From positions 14,942,001-15,006,000 of the forward strand of contig JAGUCH010000001.1 in NCBI GenBank assembly GCA_019096065.1: 64,000 nucleotides of DNA. Direction: 5' to 3'. Positions 35,201 to 46,999 of this stretch are shown here, in pieces; position 1 is the stretch's first letter, and each line of letters begins with the position of its first letter. The notes beneath the pieces were generated by a model, which saw nothing but the letters and a program-made list of their open reading frames with translations, did not search any database and was not told the origin of the DNA. Position numbers and translations under genes: made by a program. This DNA is from Paracyclopina nana. Its lineage: Eukaryota; Arthropoda; Copepoda; Cyclopoida; Cyclopettidae.

Positions 35201-38083
35201 GCTGTGCTGCTGCTGATTTGTGATATCTTCGTTGCAATTGTTTTCTATTGAACGTGGCTGTTGTAGTGTGGCGATTGCTAGCAGTTCAGCTGCTCGGCGA
35301 AGCGGCGCGCGCACCTCGTGCGGTTAAAGCGGCGGAGTCGGCGGCAGCCTCGATCCAGCCCTAGCTTTTGGCCTTTCTCGGCACAAACATACTATATTAA
35401 GTGACATGTTAAGGGGGATGGTGGGGTGGGTGCAGATGTCCGTCCCCAATCCTTTTTCTTGTTGTGACAGCAGAACAACATCAAAAGCTCGCTGATTTGA
35501 TGAAGTGAGCAGTCGATGACATCTGTTCAATTCACGCCTTGAGCCACGCATATAATAATGGCATTAGACGGATGATGCCAACACCTGATCGCCATCAAAA
35601 ATAACACCATTTGCAGCGATTTCGATTCATACAATGCTGCGCGGAGTTTGACAACACACTTGTTTTAATCCTATTGATCGCGCGCTACATTCTCCTCCGC
35701 CGTTGATGGGGTTGCTTGCCAACCAAAACTTCAATTAATGGAACGGAATTTCATTTTCAAGGCGGTGCCAGGAATTTCATCATCCTCTTCATGATGAAGG
35801 GGAATTTAGCAGCTTCGACTCGAATTTCGATGAAAAAAGGAGCCTTCGGTCGATGGCTAATTGCTGCATACTACGTTGGCCAGCCTGGCTGAAATCTACT
35901 AGACTGGCTAGGCTGAAAACCACAACCCGCTAGTCTCGACGTTTCTCTCCTTTCAAAGGTGCACGACGCCGTGGCCGTGGTGGAACTTGCCGAAATAATG
36001 CACAGGGATCGATATTCCAGCTAAAACACCCTACTGCTATCCTTCTGAATTACTGGAAAAGAATGAAATATAAGCTGCTATCAAAATACAATTATTGAGG
36101 TCTTTGATTTTGTCCTTGATCTCATTTTATTCACCAGGGGGCGTAATTCGTGTCTGGGCTGGCTGGACGGCGGGCGGCGGAAAGGGCAGGAAATTGGCAG
36201 ACGGCGCCATCTAGAGGACAAGTTTTGGCCCTTGCATGGCTAATAGCTTAGCGTGAGGCTCCATTGTACAATTGCAACTCCAAAGTCCTAACCGCAAGCG
36301 CTTCCTGTTCTCCGCGTTCTACTATACACTCAACTTTTGTTGCAGTTGGCTAGCGCAACACTCCAAGTTATTCACATTTTTTTTCCAGTCTACAAACAAT
36401 ATGCAGTATCTTCTCTAGTCCTTGCAGGAGCTAATCAAATCGGAAAGTTAATTGATTCTCCACTTATCCGAGAGAGAGCAAAGATTGATCTTAATTACAT
36501 TTTTTTGTTCAGCTTCCACACGCGTACAGCATGGAAAAAGGGGAGAGATGAGCCAAAAAACGGCGCGGAGCAGTCTGCTTTATTTGAGAAAGCTAAGGAT
36601 CTAATTGAACTCAATGGTCCTTGTTATCTAAAATACTTTCCCCAATTGGAGATTCCCTGAGGGTCGGATGTTGTGCTCACAAAAATATGTTTTATTGGCC
36701 CTGAGGACACACACGCGCGCTTTCATACATGATGGAACGGCTTTAAAGATCTTTTAAAATCCTTTGGAGGTAATGGACACGTCAAGTGAAAGGTCATGTA
36801 AATCTTCGTTTTCAGCTTCCGAAAACAAGACAAAGTAATGTTTGGACTGAGTGCTAACTTATCTCAGTGAAGCATCTCGAACGCAGACAATGGAAGAGCA
36901 AATCTACTTTAATCCCTGGTGTTTTACAACATCCCCCCCCAAAAAAAGTTTGAATGGCAAAAGCAAAGCTGGACTTGTATTGGTTGTTGCATAGAGCTCC
37001 CCACTTGGCCCCCCAAAAAGGTAAACGCATTTAACACGCTTCAAATACACACACACAGCATGATCTGCATGAATTTAGCCAAATGTCACGGAGATCGCAG
37101 CAATACGGATGAAATCTCAAGTGGTCTGCACTCGTGAATCACTTTTGCCCACAGTAACAGCAGAGAAGAGCTCGGTGTGAGGTCATCTGCTTAATGTTGT
37201 TGGCTCGCGAGAGAGCTAATTGACTTAGTAGTATCGTAGCTCTTTTCCTACGTGCAATTTTTCCACGATTTATGGCCATTTGGACGCCATAAATCAGCAT
37301 CAATGTGGGCGCAGAAATTCCATGAAATCTCCGCTCTGAGCAGCACAATAATTGAGGAATGCGGAAAATGCGCGCGCATTAAAGCTTGACCATTGACAAC
37401 TTCATTTTTGGAGGGCTCAAAATAAAATCCGCTTCTTTGCGTACGGCAAGATTAATAGACTCGCAAAGATGAAGCTGGTGTGATATGGTGAAAAAATAAA
37501 AAGATAAATGTGCCGTTGTCGTCGTCACACACTCGCGCGCGAGTTGCCACTGTTGCAGCATTTGCATAAAACCATCGTTAATTTTTCCTCATAGTGACAG
37601 AATAAAAAAATATCACGCTGTCATCTGCTGTCACAGAGAGCATCAAAATAACATCGCAAATTGGAGGCCATCGAGAAAACGCGCCCATTTGTATTAGCTG
37701 CCAAGATTGATCGGGGAGCATTTTCGGTCTTGTTTTCGTTTCTGCCAGACTTGATGGGAAAATAAATTGTCACTGCATGATTCCACCACCCCTTGCAATT
37801 CTTTCGGGCTTTTCTTTATGCCATGCACACCAGTTGTAGGGGGAGTGATAAAAAACTTGCCATCGTGAACGGGGGGATCCATATGAACGTGATTCGCATC
37901 TTGATTTTGTGAGGAGGAGACTTGCCATCATGTGCTGCTACCTTGCAATACACATAGCCTTGCATGATCAATAATTAGGAAAAAAATGTCTTAAGCGGAT
38001 TTGTTTCAACGGAATTTTCTTAATCACGCTCCGCCTATCTTGGAAGAAACTGTCAATCTCGCTCTAGATTGTCAAGAGTCAAG
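35201..38083. other. Intergenic region upstream of CBF-beta copy B and of the guanylate cyclase
   Basis: Presumed divergent promoter region for a - strand gene (copy B) and a + strand gene (NIT guanylate cyclase). It contains a GC-rich segment just upstream of copy B, a GCGCCATCTAG box at 36204 and a C8/A7 run near 36935. No supported coding region. Confidence 0.45.
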
Positions 38084-40814
38084 ATGCCACCAAAATTAAC
38101 GAAAGAAGATATGGAGGGATTTGAGGACGACGATGACGACGAATTGCCGTTGCCTTCCATGAAAAAGAGAAACGTAAGTCACTCTAAATCAAGCTATTTC
38201 TATAATCTTTGCTTTTCTGTTCTATTGGTGGACTCAATCAAAAGCATATAATTTTTTAGTTTGCTTTCTATTCAAAAAGAAAAACTTTTGAAAAATAATC
38301 ATTTAGGAATCCGTGCTTGAAAAAATGTCCGTGACGTCAAGGGATTCCGAAGCCTCAGCTTCCGAGACCCTGATGTCGTCTCACGCCATGAAAATGGGCT
38401 TCTACACCATCAACTTGGGGACAAAGTTGGGGCAAAAGTTGCATACAGCGCACATGCTCATCTTACCCCTCATTCCGGTCTTCATTTTGCTGGCTCAGAA
38501 CACAGCCATCTTTTTGCAATACGTCAGCGATGCCGAGGAAATCCTCGAGGTCAAGGGCCAAGTGGGCAATGCTGTAGACTTGTCCATTCTTGTCCAAAGG
38601 CTGCAAGAGGAGAGGGCAGCGGTTGCACTGTCCTCCTTTTTGAACAGGTCAAATTCAATGGATGATTTGTCGGATCTTCAGGTCTATGCACTGAATCAGT
38701 TGGACATTTCCAGGTTCACTCTGCTGAACGTAATTATTGTCATCATCATTTTCAGCCCAAATAATGGTGGTCCCTCTCATTATGCTTTCAGACATTCAAT
38801 GCCACGGATACGGTTTTGAAAAAAGTCGAGGTTTGGCCGACCATCAAGCTGGTCTCATTTTTCGAGAGCAAACTCACTTTTCAAATTCAGCACAGCATTT
38901 TCAGGACCAAAGTGAGTATTTTCTCCACACAAAAGATATGTTCACCTGCTTATCCGTATTTTGGCCGAAAAATAGCTCACAGTTCACATTGGAACTTGAG
39001 CACTAGATTTTGATTTGGAACGCTTGACACGTTCAGCTGCAAAATGTTGTCATTGCAAACTAGTTCATTCTTAACTGCTTTGTTTACGATCGGACCGAAA
39101 AAGCCTCGATCTAAAATAATATGTTTCAGATCAGAGAGGGCGAAAAGGGCATTTTCGAGGTGCTCAAATGGTACAATGATATCAACTCCTTCATTTTGGA
39201 CTACATTTCCGTGTCGATCAAGGACTCGGATGTGTCCGACTTCTACAGATATGTCATTGGGTTCAAGAACTTGCTCAGATCAGTCGAGTTTGGCGGGAAA
39301 TCGAGCATCTATGGCATGAGATACTTGGCCCAGGGGTTCCTTGAACGTGAGCACATGCATGACTTTATCAGATTTGAAATGCTCCGTAGAGAGTATCTCA
39401 ACCAAACATTCAACTTCATGCCCGGAATCCAAGACGAGTACGACGTTGCCACCAAAAACATGTACTACGAGCAGGCCCAGATGACCATCACCAAAACATC
39501 CGACTACACCCGAGTTGGCATCAGCAAGTTTTACCGAAATGAACTATAATCACATCTATCTAAATTATCTAACTGTTTACAGATAAAACTGGAAGTGACT
39601 ATGGCATAGCTTCCACTGTGGATTACTTTGCTCAAGCTCTTGAGTATTCCGCTGTGGTCAAAGGCATAGTGGATAACATGGCTGACGACATTGAGGTTTT
39701 CGTGCAGAGAGAATTGGAGCGTTTCAATGGTCATCGAACTATTCCATTGGCCATCATAATCGTGCTTGGCCTTATGGTGCCAGTCATCATTTATGTCACC
39801 TACTTGTCCACAACATCAATGTTTAAGTATGCATTACCGCAGATAGCATGCAAGCATATTTACTTTAACTGGCCCACCTAAAGGTTTTCAGCTCTGTATG
39901 ACGAAAGGGTAGAAATTTACCGACAGGAGAAGCGGAAAACTGAGAAACTTCTCACAGATCTGCTGCCAAAGCAAATCATCCGGCAAATGAAGAAGGGCGA
40001 CGTTCCAGTTCCGGAAACGTTCGACTGCGTCTCTGTATTCCTGTGTGACATTTGCGGCTTCACAACTTTGTCCTCGGAGTCCACAGCTCACCAAATTGTG
40101 GACATGCTGAACACGTTGTACAACCTCTTTGATTCCAGAATTGATGCCTATGATGTGTACAAGGTACGCATATTCAAATGTATTTTACATTCAACGTGAA
40201 AGCCCTCTTTTTTTTATTTGTAAGGTTGAGACAATTGGAGATGCGTACATGGTTGCTTCAGGAGTTCCAGAAAAGAACAGTCATCATGCTGCGGAAGTGA
40301 GCAAAATGGCCCTGGATTTGCTTGCCAAGGTAAAACTCATGCTTCTTATGAATTGCATATAGAGTTCCAATTGGCCTTTTCATTAGCTTGTCACCTTTGA
40401 AGTGCCTCATAAACCAGGATACAGGCTGAGGATGCGGATGGGAATCCACACGGGCTCTGTTGTGGCGGGTGTGGTTGGATCAAAGATTCCTCACTACTCA
40501 GTGTTTGGGGAAACTGTCGAAATTGCAGGCATCATGGAGAGCTCTGGCGAGCCCATGAAAATTCAGGTTGAATGTTATATTCGTTCTTTAGCATGCGCAT
40601 TGAAGCTTTCAAAGCTCCATTTCAGATCACACAAGAGACTCGTAATTTTTTGAAAGAGCACGGAGGCTTCAATTACATCAAGAGGGAATCAACTCATCCG
40701 AAGATCCCCAACGGAATGTCCACATTCTGGCTCATTGGGCTGACTGGAGGGGCTGAATTGACCACAGTCATCACGAGCAATGATGAAACCAAGTCTGACT
40801 CAAAGTCCAAATAA
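38084..40814 (+). CDS. NIT-domain receptor guanylate cyclase, catalytic site altered
   Basis: Membrane cyclase family in which a nitrate/nitrite-sensing-type (NIT) domain replaces the usual receptor domain. Exons: 38084-38173, 38307-38729, 38792-38911, 39130-39523, 39583-39826, 39884-40163, 40225-40329, 40387-40566, 40626-40814; 674 residues, all phases consistent. Acidic cytoplasmic N terminus, membrane helix about 80-101, extracellular NIT-like domain about 105-390, second helix about 396-417, linker helix with [11 protein letters not shown], then the class III cyclase domain. Kept: metal-binding Asp479 (CDICGFT), Asp523 and purine-selecting Glu519 ([10 protein letters not shown]). Changed: in the segment normally reading RYCLFGDTVNTASRM this protein has [15 protein letters not shown]. 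The guanine-contacting Cys is Ser590, the ribose-binding Asn is Glu597 and the transition-state Arg is Ile601. It is therefore probably inactive as a homodimer; a heterodimeric partner or scaffold role is possible. The fourth intron appears to use a GC donor. Confidence 0.88.
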
Positions 40815-41129
40815 TGCAGTTAATAGGGGCTGTGCAACTCACTTTAGCTTTTGCGTGTGTACAAACCAAATTAGATGTTTTCTCATTTCACGCTGTTGTT
40901 CGTCCCTTGAGGCCACCAAAAAAATGCAGAAATGGAGGCCATTCCAAGCTCTTTGTGGACCGTGAAAAAAGTCCATGATATCGTTTGAATAAATCGCTGT
41001 GTGTGTGTCACGAATGGCGGTAGTTTGCATGATTCTATATGCAAATTGGGTGACTTGCTTTCCCACCACTGATGGTAAAAGGTGAAAGGTTGCACGAATA
41101 TAATCGCAATCATTGCGCTATTGAAGCTA
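40815..41129. other. Convergent 3' spacer
   Basis: 3' UTR space between the cyclase (+) and the small coiled-coil gene (-). It contains the AATAAA at 40988 and a (GT)n stretch. Nothing else seen. Confidence 0.5.
40988..40993 (+). terminator. Polyadenylation signal of the guanylate cyclase gene
   Basis: AATAAA 174 bases past the stop codon, before the convergent gene on the - strand. Confidence 0.5.
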
Positions 41130-41522
41130 TCACAATATTGAGTTCCGGATGGTCCACAATTTGATTGACTGCAATTTTGTCTCCACGTTGTCTTTCCTTA
41201 GCAAAAACTCGTTCGTAATGCCGTTTTTCAGCAAGTAGCGATCGAATTGATCCAGCTCACACTCAGCGTCCCTTAGAATGGCCATATACTTGCGAATTTT
41301 CTTAGCAAAAATGACACTTGTCTTCTTCTTTGAGAAAGAATTCATTTTCAGCACATTTTCACATAGTTCAAGATCTTCAATAACGTCTTTCACCATGGCC
41401 TTGATGTCCATCAACTCATCCCCTGAAAAAAGGATGGCAAAGTTATTAGACAAAAGGTTTTTCAGCGAGAAACACTCACATATGTTATCTTCTTCATGAG
41501 CTGAATCAAATATTGCTTTCAT
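41130..41522 (-). CDS. Small charged, probably helical protein, unknown
   Basis: Two exons on the - strand, 41480-41522 and 41130-41422, joined by a 57-base intron (T|GTGAGT...TTTCAG) into 111 residues with Trp-Asp-Glu at the junction. The product is rich in Lys, Glu, Asp and Leu, with heptad-like spacing (DIKAMVKDVIEDLELCENVLKM) suggesting coiled coil. It has no signal peptide or membrane segment, so it is probably intracellular. I recognise no family. The correct splice phase and the length of the open frame are the main support. Tail-to-tail with the cyclase gene. Confidence 0.5.
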   Translation of the reverse strand: MKAIFDSAHEEDNICECFSLKNLLSNNFAILFSGDELMDIKAMVKDVIEDLELCENVLKMNSFSKKKTSVIFAKKIRKYMAILRDAECELDQFDRYLLKNGITNEFLLRKDNVETKLQSIKLWTIRNSIL

Positions 41523-42260
41523 CTTCAAGCTTCCGAGTCAACCAAAAATGTAATGCATCGTTGTCTCTGCTCCACATTTCTCTCAGCCAATTTGATTACA
41601 TATAAATGTCAGTATGAAACTCAATTTTCCGATGCACACATATTGCTTGTCAAAGTACTTTTCATATATCGCAATATTACAATATTTATATAATCTACAC
41701 GAGGATGAGTCATTATAGGAGCTAGATATTTTGAAGCCTCTCCTAATACCTTAAGATATTTGTACTGAAAATAATTGAAGCTCGTCATCAAAACTAAAAG
41801 CGCACTTCCAAAGTGACTCATCCGATTAAGCTAGAGCTTGATATAGTTGAAGTGTAACATTACTATACCGTTCTCTGGATCACATGGCGCATAACTTCAT
41901 TGTACTCGATCCCTCGTACTGCGTAGTGGTGTGTAATTATGCGGCGATAGAAGAGTAATTATATGCCTTATTACGGTAGCACCAATGTCGAACTAACCAA
42001 TGCAATGTTAAGAATATACTTATCTGGTAACTCTGCATTAATAAATATGTTAATATGCTAGGGAATCCGTTGAGAGTAAAGCGGCAGTTACAAATAAAAC
42101 ACCAAAATACTGACATCATCGTTCAACGTTTACCTTTAAGTCTTGCAAAAGTCTTATTGGAATCCTCCAAAAAGCTAATATATTTGCTAATAAGTACAGG
42201 ACTTCGTTGTTGATCTAGAGATTTATTCGAAGCTAGGTTGAACTTGAATTGATACACGAA
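41523..42260. other. AT-rich intergenic spacer
   Basis: About 740 bases, strongly AT-rich. TTTATT at 42222 reads as AATAAA on the - strand, 34 bases past the stop of the Cys-loop receptor gene. No coding region seen. Confidence 0.5.
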
Positions 42261-45200
42261 TCAAAAAACTTCATCAGAGTGAATGTATTCCTCCGCTGGT
42301 CGGACATACTCTGTGATGGCTGTGATCCAAAAGATGATGTTAAATGTGACATACAGCACCACATAAATGACTTTTCCTATTGCATTCCACCATATTGCAG
42401 TAGCAATGGCAGCTTGATGCTCCTGCTCTTGTTTATGGGGATCCTGGTCATAAGACCTGTTGCCCCTTCCACTCAATCCCATGGCAGTTTGAGGACGAGA
42501 CTCTTGCACAAGCAACGTCGTGGAATTACTCACAGAATTGCCCTTATTGTTATGGCCACCCAACCTTGCCAAAAAAGATTTGTCTGATAAAAGCCTCAGT
42601 GGCCTTGATCAGTGTTAACACGGTTAATATACTTCTATTTTTGTGAAAGCGTGCAGGCTCGCAAATTAATGCATACTTACTTTTTCTGACCTTTGGATAT
42701 TATATGGGCTAGAAATGTGTGGAATGCCATGGTTAAAACCATTATATTGAGGGACACCAAAAGCCACCAGTCAATCAATTTGTAATATGACGTTTTTGGC
42801 AAGCTCTAGAAAGCGTAGAATTTCTTTTCTGTCGTATATAATGCTCCATTCACTCAAACATGAATGTGCACCAATGAATGTTTAAGTGTACCCAAAATTA
42901 CGTGACTTGTGAAAAGTGGGTTAATCCTTTAGTACTCACATCTTGGATGGCAGTAGTGATTGTGGCAACCACAAGCATCGTAGTCAATACTACCATAACC
43001 CTATCACTGAAATTGTCCACATCAAAGTAAAATGACAGGTAGCCCACACAAGTCAGAATGAATGTTTGCAAAAACGTATTTGTCACGTGGAACTCCATAT
43101 TTCGCCTGAATACAAACTTGACCGTGCCTTGGCTGATGTTCTTCACCGAGGTGAACAGAATGGCCTCCATCTGAATTTCGTACTCAACGAGCTTTCTGGA
43201 TGACAGAAACTCAATGCCAGGCTGATATGCTTTGGCTAGTTTGACGTAATTGTCCGTTTTTCCTTGCACCTCAAAGACCATTGTGCAAACTTGAGTATCA
43301 AACGGGTAGTAAATGAGATCAAATTCGCAAGCGTATTCCTGGTAGTATTCTCTCGTCAAGTAGATGGCGTTTGTTCTCCCGGAAAACAACATGGCTGCAA
43401 AGAAGCATGGAAAAATCAGCCGTATTTAGTATACGATATGATGTCCAGTATGGTGATATCTAATACCTTCAGTGGATAGTGTAATATCTTCTGGCAATGA
43501 ATCATCCTCCCTTATGAGGACTCCAGATGTAAGCTCGTCCACTTGGGTCTGAAATAAGCAAGATTAGAAATTAATTCACTCAGATTATGGTAAGTGCTCA
43601 CTTGAAAAGGCCCTAATGCATTTGTGAAGCTTAATTTCGGTGTCCAAATCACGTCTTGATCTTTTTGGCTCAGAGAATTCAGAGCCGTCACATTGTTCAA
43701 ATCTCTGTACTCAATTCGCAAATCATACCACTTCAAGTTGAGAAAGAAGTCAGCAGTGAACTTCAAATTGACAGTTTCAATGAAGGGGAACGCGAGCACG
43801 GATACACTCATGTACACCACTAAAGGTCGGCCACTTTCGTCCCTTGGGATCAGCTCTTTTGCGTAATTTTCGCCAAACTTCAGGTAGTCGCAGTAGTATT
43901 CGTCCGATTTGTCGAAGCAGTCGATTTCAGTATTGCATTTATCACTATTATAATGCAGATTAATATTTATAGGTGTTTTTTAGTTAGTCGCACAAATGGA
44001 ATGCAATACATACCTGAGGTCGATACAGTCACCGTTGTTGCAAGTGTACTTATTGGGAAAGCATTGGGACATTGTTAGCTCTAGAATTTCGCCTTTTCTC
44101 AACTTGCACATGGTATCATCTTCACTCAACTCCCAATCATGAGTACCAATAGGAAGATCCTCTGGCAGCCTCGAAACTGTCTGAATGTATTTGGTAGCAT
44201 TTCGCAACGACTGTAGCCGCCATTTGAGCGTAGCTCGGTCGAAATACATCATGCTATTTTGGGACCCTCTAAAAAGGGGCTTTCCATTTTTGGTGCCATA
44301 CACTCTAAAGTCAAAGTCAAAGTTGTACTCCACATCTTTTGCGCACACGCCTTTCAATAAGAGCCTCTTGCCAGCTGGCAATTTGCAGAGGCCACATGGA
44401 AACCGCTCTGTGCAAGCCATCTTTTCGACTCGATCACCAAATACAAAGCCACAATCATAGTTGGTAATATCATGATAATAAGTCGTAATGTTGGGATCAA
44501 GCAGCCAGAATTTCACTTTGTCTTTGCCAGCTGCGCAATTGTCGTAATAATTTCCAGTTGTGAGAAACCTGAAAAATGACAAAAGTACCTTTCGTTAGGC
44601 GATCTCTAGACACGCTCGCAAACCTTACCTTTTAAGGGCAACGCTGTGAATGTCAGCCACGTTTTCTGATACAGACAATTCTGGCATCACCCCATCCATT
44701 CTTCTGCAGTAATCCGAGATTTGCACGTACGTCACGGATTCCGCCCAAATGAGGTAATTCATTAGCGAAGAGCCCCTGCAGAAATCGCCAAGTCGCATAT
44801 TTCGCTGTTCCACTGCCATGGTGGTCCATTCATCCAATGATTCATTCCACGTAGCTATTTTGGAAAAGACAAAGGCAGTTTCTTGTTCACAAGAAGCAAT
44901 CGCTTTTATAGTCGTGGCATCAAGTTCAATATCCCAAGCTTCCACTTGAGCAAGCTCTCCAGAAAAGGCCTGATTTTCATCAAAGAACCCTCCCAAAGAG
45001 TCTTGTTCTTGACCTAGCACCAAAATTCCATTTCTACTGATGGGCAAATACTCTTGACTTTCACCAATCACAATTTTGTCTGGAATGCAGTTAACTACAG
45101 TTTCGTGGCTAAAATGAGTAATTTTAGCATTTACTAAGTTTGACCAAGTCTCCGTCAAGGTAAAGCTTCATTTCGATAGATGTACCATCATCCGGAGATT

Positions 45201-45750
45201 GAGCAGATGCAGTGTAGATTAGGCAAATATGGTACCACTTATAGAACTCAAATCCTTCCCACACATACTCCACGCATTCGTTGTGCATGAATGGATCTTT
45301 GCAAAATTGAAGCCTATACATAATGAATAGTTTGATTCGGCATTGTCATTTGGGCTAATAAAATAGCAATTTACCTGTAGGGCTCATCAAAGGCTGTTCT
45401 TTCAATGCTACCAGTTAACGAGTCCGAAGACGCTGGAGTCGAATAAGAAAGAAAGTTGGTCGTCCTCCCTCGCAAATAATGTAAGGAAAGGCGTAAGCAA
45501 ACTGTGAGTACATTAAGATCTGTGGGTTTCTGACCCAATCCACCTCTGTGCTTCATATACGTGTTGGCACTGAAGCCCCCATTTTTCTGGAATCCGACAA
45601 CTGGAACTTCTATAAATGGGGTAAAAGGATATTGTACTTATTTAAAGCTCTCATTACATTTGGCAAAAATAGTATCTTACCGCATGCTACGTTGGAAAAG
45701 CTCAAGGTGAATACTAACAAAATTAGACCAATTACTTTCATGGCTGTCAT
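42261..45750 (-). CDS. Multidomain Cys-loop ligand-gated ion channel (pentraxin + lectin-like + LDLa + channel)
   Basis: Ten exons on the - strand: 45681-45750, 45375-45609, 45135-45313, 44629-45094, 44014-44568, 43602-43944, 43467-43548, 42940-43394, 42681-42805, 42261-42603; about 950 residues. Order: signal peptide (1-22); pentraxin/LamG-like domain (about 25-215, with LVLGQEQDSLGGFFDENQAF and GELAQVEAWD); C-type-lectin-like segment (about 240-370); an uncharacterised module ending LPIGTHDWEL; one LDLa repeat (DCFDKSDEYYC); neurotransmitter-gated channel ligand-binding domain; four membrane helices. The Cys-loop signature CEFDLIYYPFDTQVC has 13 residues between cysteines. The segment before pore helix M2 reads FDVDNFSDRVMVVLTT, so ion selectivity is uncertain. 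From memory, similar fusions recur among uncharacterised crustacean predicted proteins. Two junctions are uncertain: a 40-base intron at 45095-45134, and the last acceptor, set at 42603 because it alone keeps M4 in frame. Confidence 0.85.
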
Positions 45751-46523
45751 CGTGGATGAAGATCAGGAAAAACTAAATTAGCTTTCACTTTTGATTAGCT
45801 CACAGACGAACGCTCCGCAAAATACTAAAATTAATTTTTCATGCACATTTTGCATGCGCGCTAGCCTTGAGCCAATTGGCTTTGACTGCTTTTGACTGAC
45901 AAAAAATTTCGCCATACAATTGCATGCTAGGTCTGTGGCTTTTCTGACCCTAAATAAATAATCATTGTATAGCTATGTTTATAAAAACCCACACAGAAGT
46001 GGGCTTTGGGCAAGACACTAAACCTTGAAATTAGGCCCTGAAATTGCATAGCAAACAAATGACTTGAAGGAATGCTTCATTCTATTACTTTGGTGTGGTG
46101 AACTTGAGCGAGCCTTTTTCACGCTGCATAACTTCCCGAGACAAATTGTCTTGACGAAAATAGCCGAGTTTGACAACTAATGGAACATATAAGAGAAACC
46201 ACCAATTACGAAGCCCAACCTAAAAAAAAACTCGTCTGAGCAATTATATCCAACTTAGGAACGATAATTGCAAAAATTGGATTGCTCAATTATGAATTAG
46301 TGTCTTCGTGACCTCCACTTGGGAAAAAAGATATAAAAAGTGCCTTTCTTTCACTCAAACAATATGCTTTCCAAGGAATTGCTTTGCGACACGTGTTCAT
46401 CTCCAGCCACAGAAATAGATAGGTTTGCTACCATGGCTGACGTGTGCTCTCGTGAGCACAACTAAGAGCACCTAGTGGAAGATAAAATTGAGGCTACTTC
46501 ACAGTTTTCACTCTCATCTCAAG
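45751..46523. other. Divergent promoter region
   Basis: Lies between the Cys-loop receptor (- strand) and a small secreted protein gene (+ strand). It carries a TATAAAAAG box at 46332 that fits the + strand gene. No other feature recognised. Confidence 0.45.
46332..46340 (+). promoter_or_regulatory. Candidate TATA box
   Basis: TATAAAAAG 184-192 bases upstream of the ATG at 46524, followed by a pyrimidine-rich TTTCACTC that could be an initiator. Sequence-based guess. Confidence 0.35.
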
Positions 46524-46999
46524 ATGAACAGTCGAGTAGGGTCACTCTTTCTGATTGTTTTTGCTCTGACCCCAATTTGGGGCCAGCCCATGAGGGCTAA
46601 GGGATACTATGGGCGAACCTTCAAATGGCGGCCCTTCAACATGATCCAGAGCAGCCCTCAAGATACCAAAGAACCTGATATAAACTTGGCCATGAACGTA
46701 AGTTGGCACAAACGTTTACCAAGAATTCATAGGTCAAACTTGTATCCATTCATTAGTTAAACTTGCACCCCTTTTAGGACTTGGACAAGGCTGGAGAAGA
46801 GGACATCCAAATTCCTGGACAAATGTATGAGCTGGAAGGATTCATGAATGAGCTCAAGAAGAAATTGAGGAGGGAAATTGAGTCACTTCTTCAGGAGAAG
46901 GCAGAGGAAGATACACTCGAAGACTGGTCATTCTCCTTGGGCACACAATCGGAGGAAAAGAGAAAAATTGTCCCATCTCAGCTATTGAAAATGATTTGA
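46524..46999 (+). CDS. Small secreted protein, possible peptide precursor
   Basis: Exons 46524-46697 and 46778-46999 (GT...AG, phase 0) give 131 residues. Residues 1-21 (MNSRVGSLFLIVFALTPIWG) form a clear signal peptide. The mature N terminus reads QPMRAKGYYGRTFKWRPFNM, basic and aromatic. The second exon encodes an acidic amphipathic helix-like region (LEGFMNELKKKLRREIESLL). There are no cysteines after the signal peptide and no obvious amidation site, so whether it is a hormone precursor or a structural secreted protein cannot be decided. I know no family match. An ATTAAA at 47077 is a likely polyadenylation signal. Confidence 0.65.

Noticed and set aside
35918-35924. AACCACA, a RUNX-type site upstream of CBF-beta copy B (also TGTGGTT near 11917 and 22697)
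   Set aside because: A seven-base motif is expected many times by chance in 64 kb; no clustering supports autoregulation.
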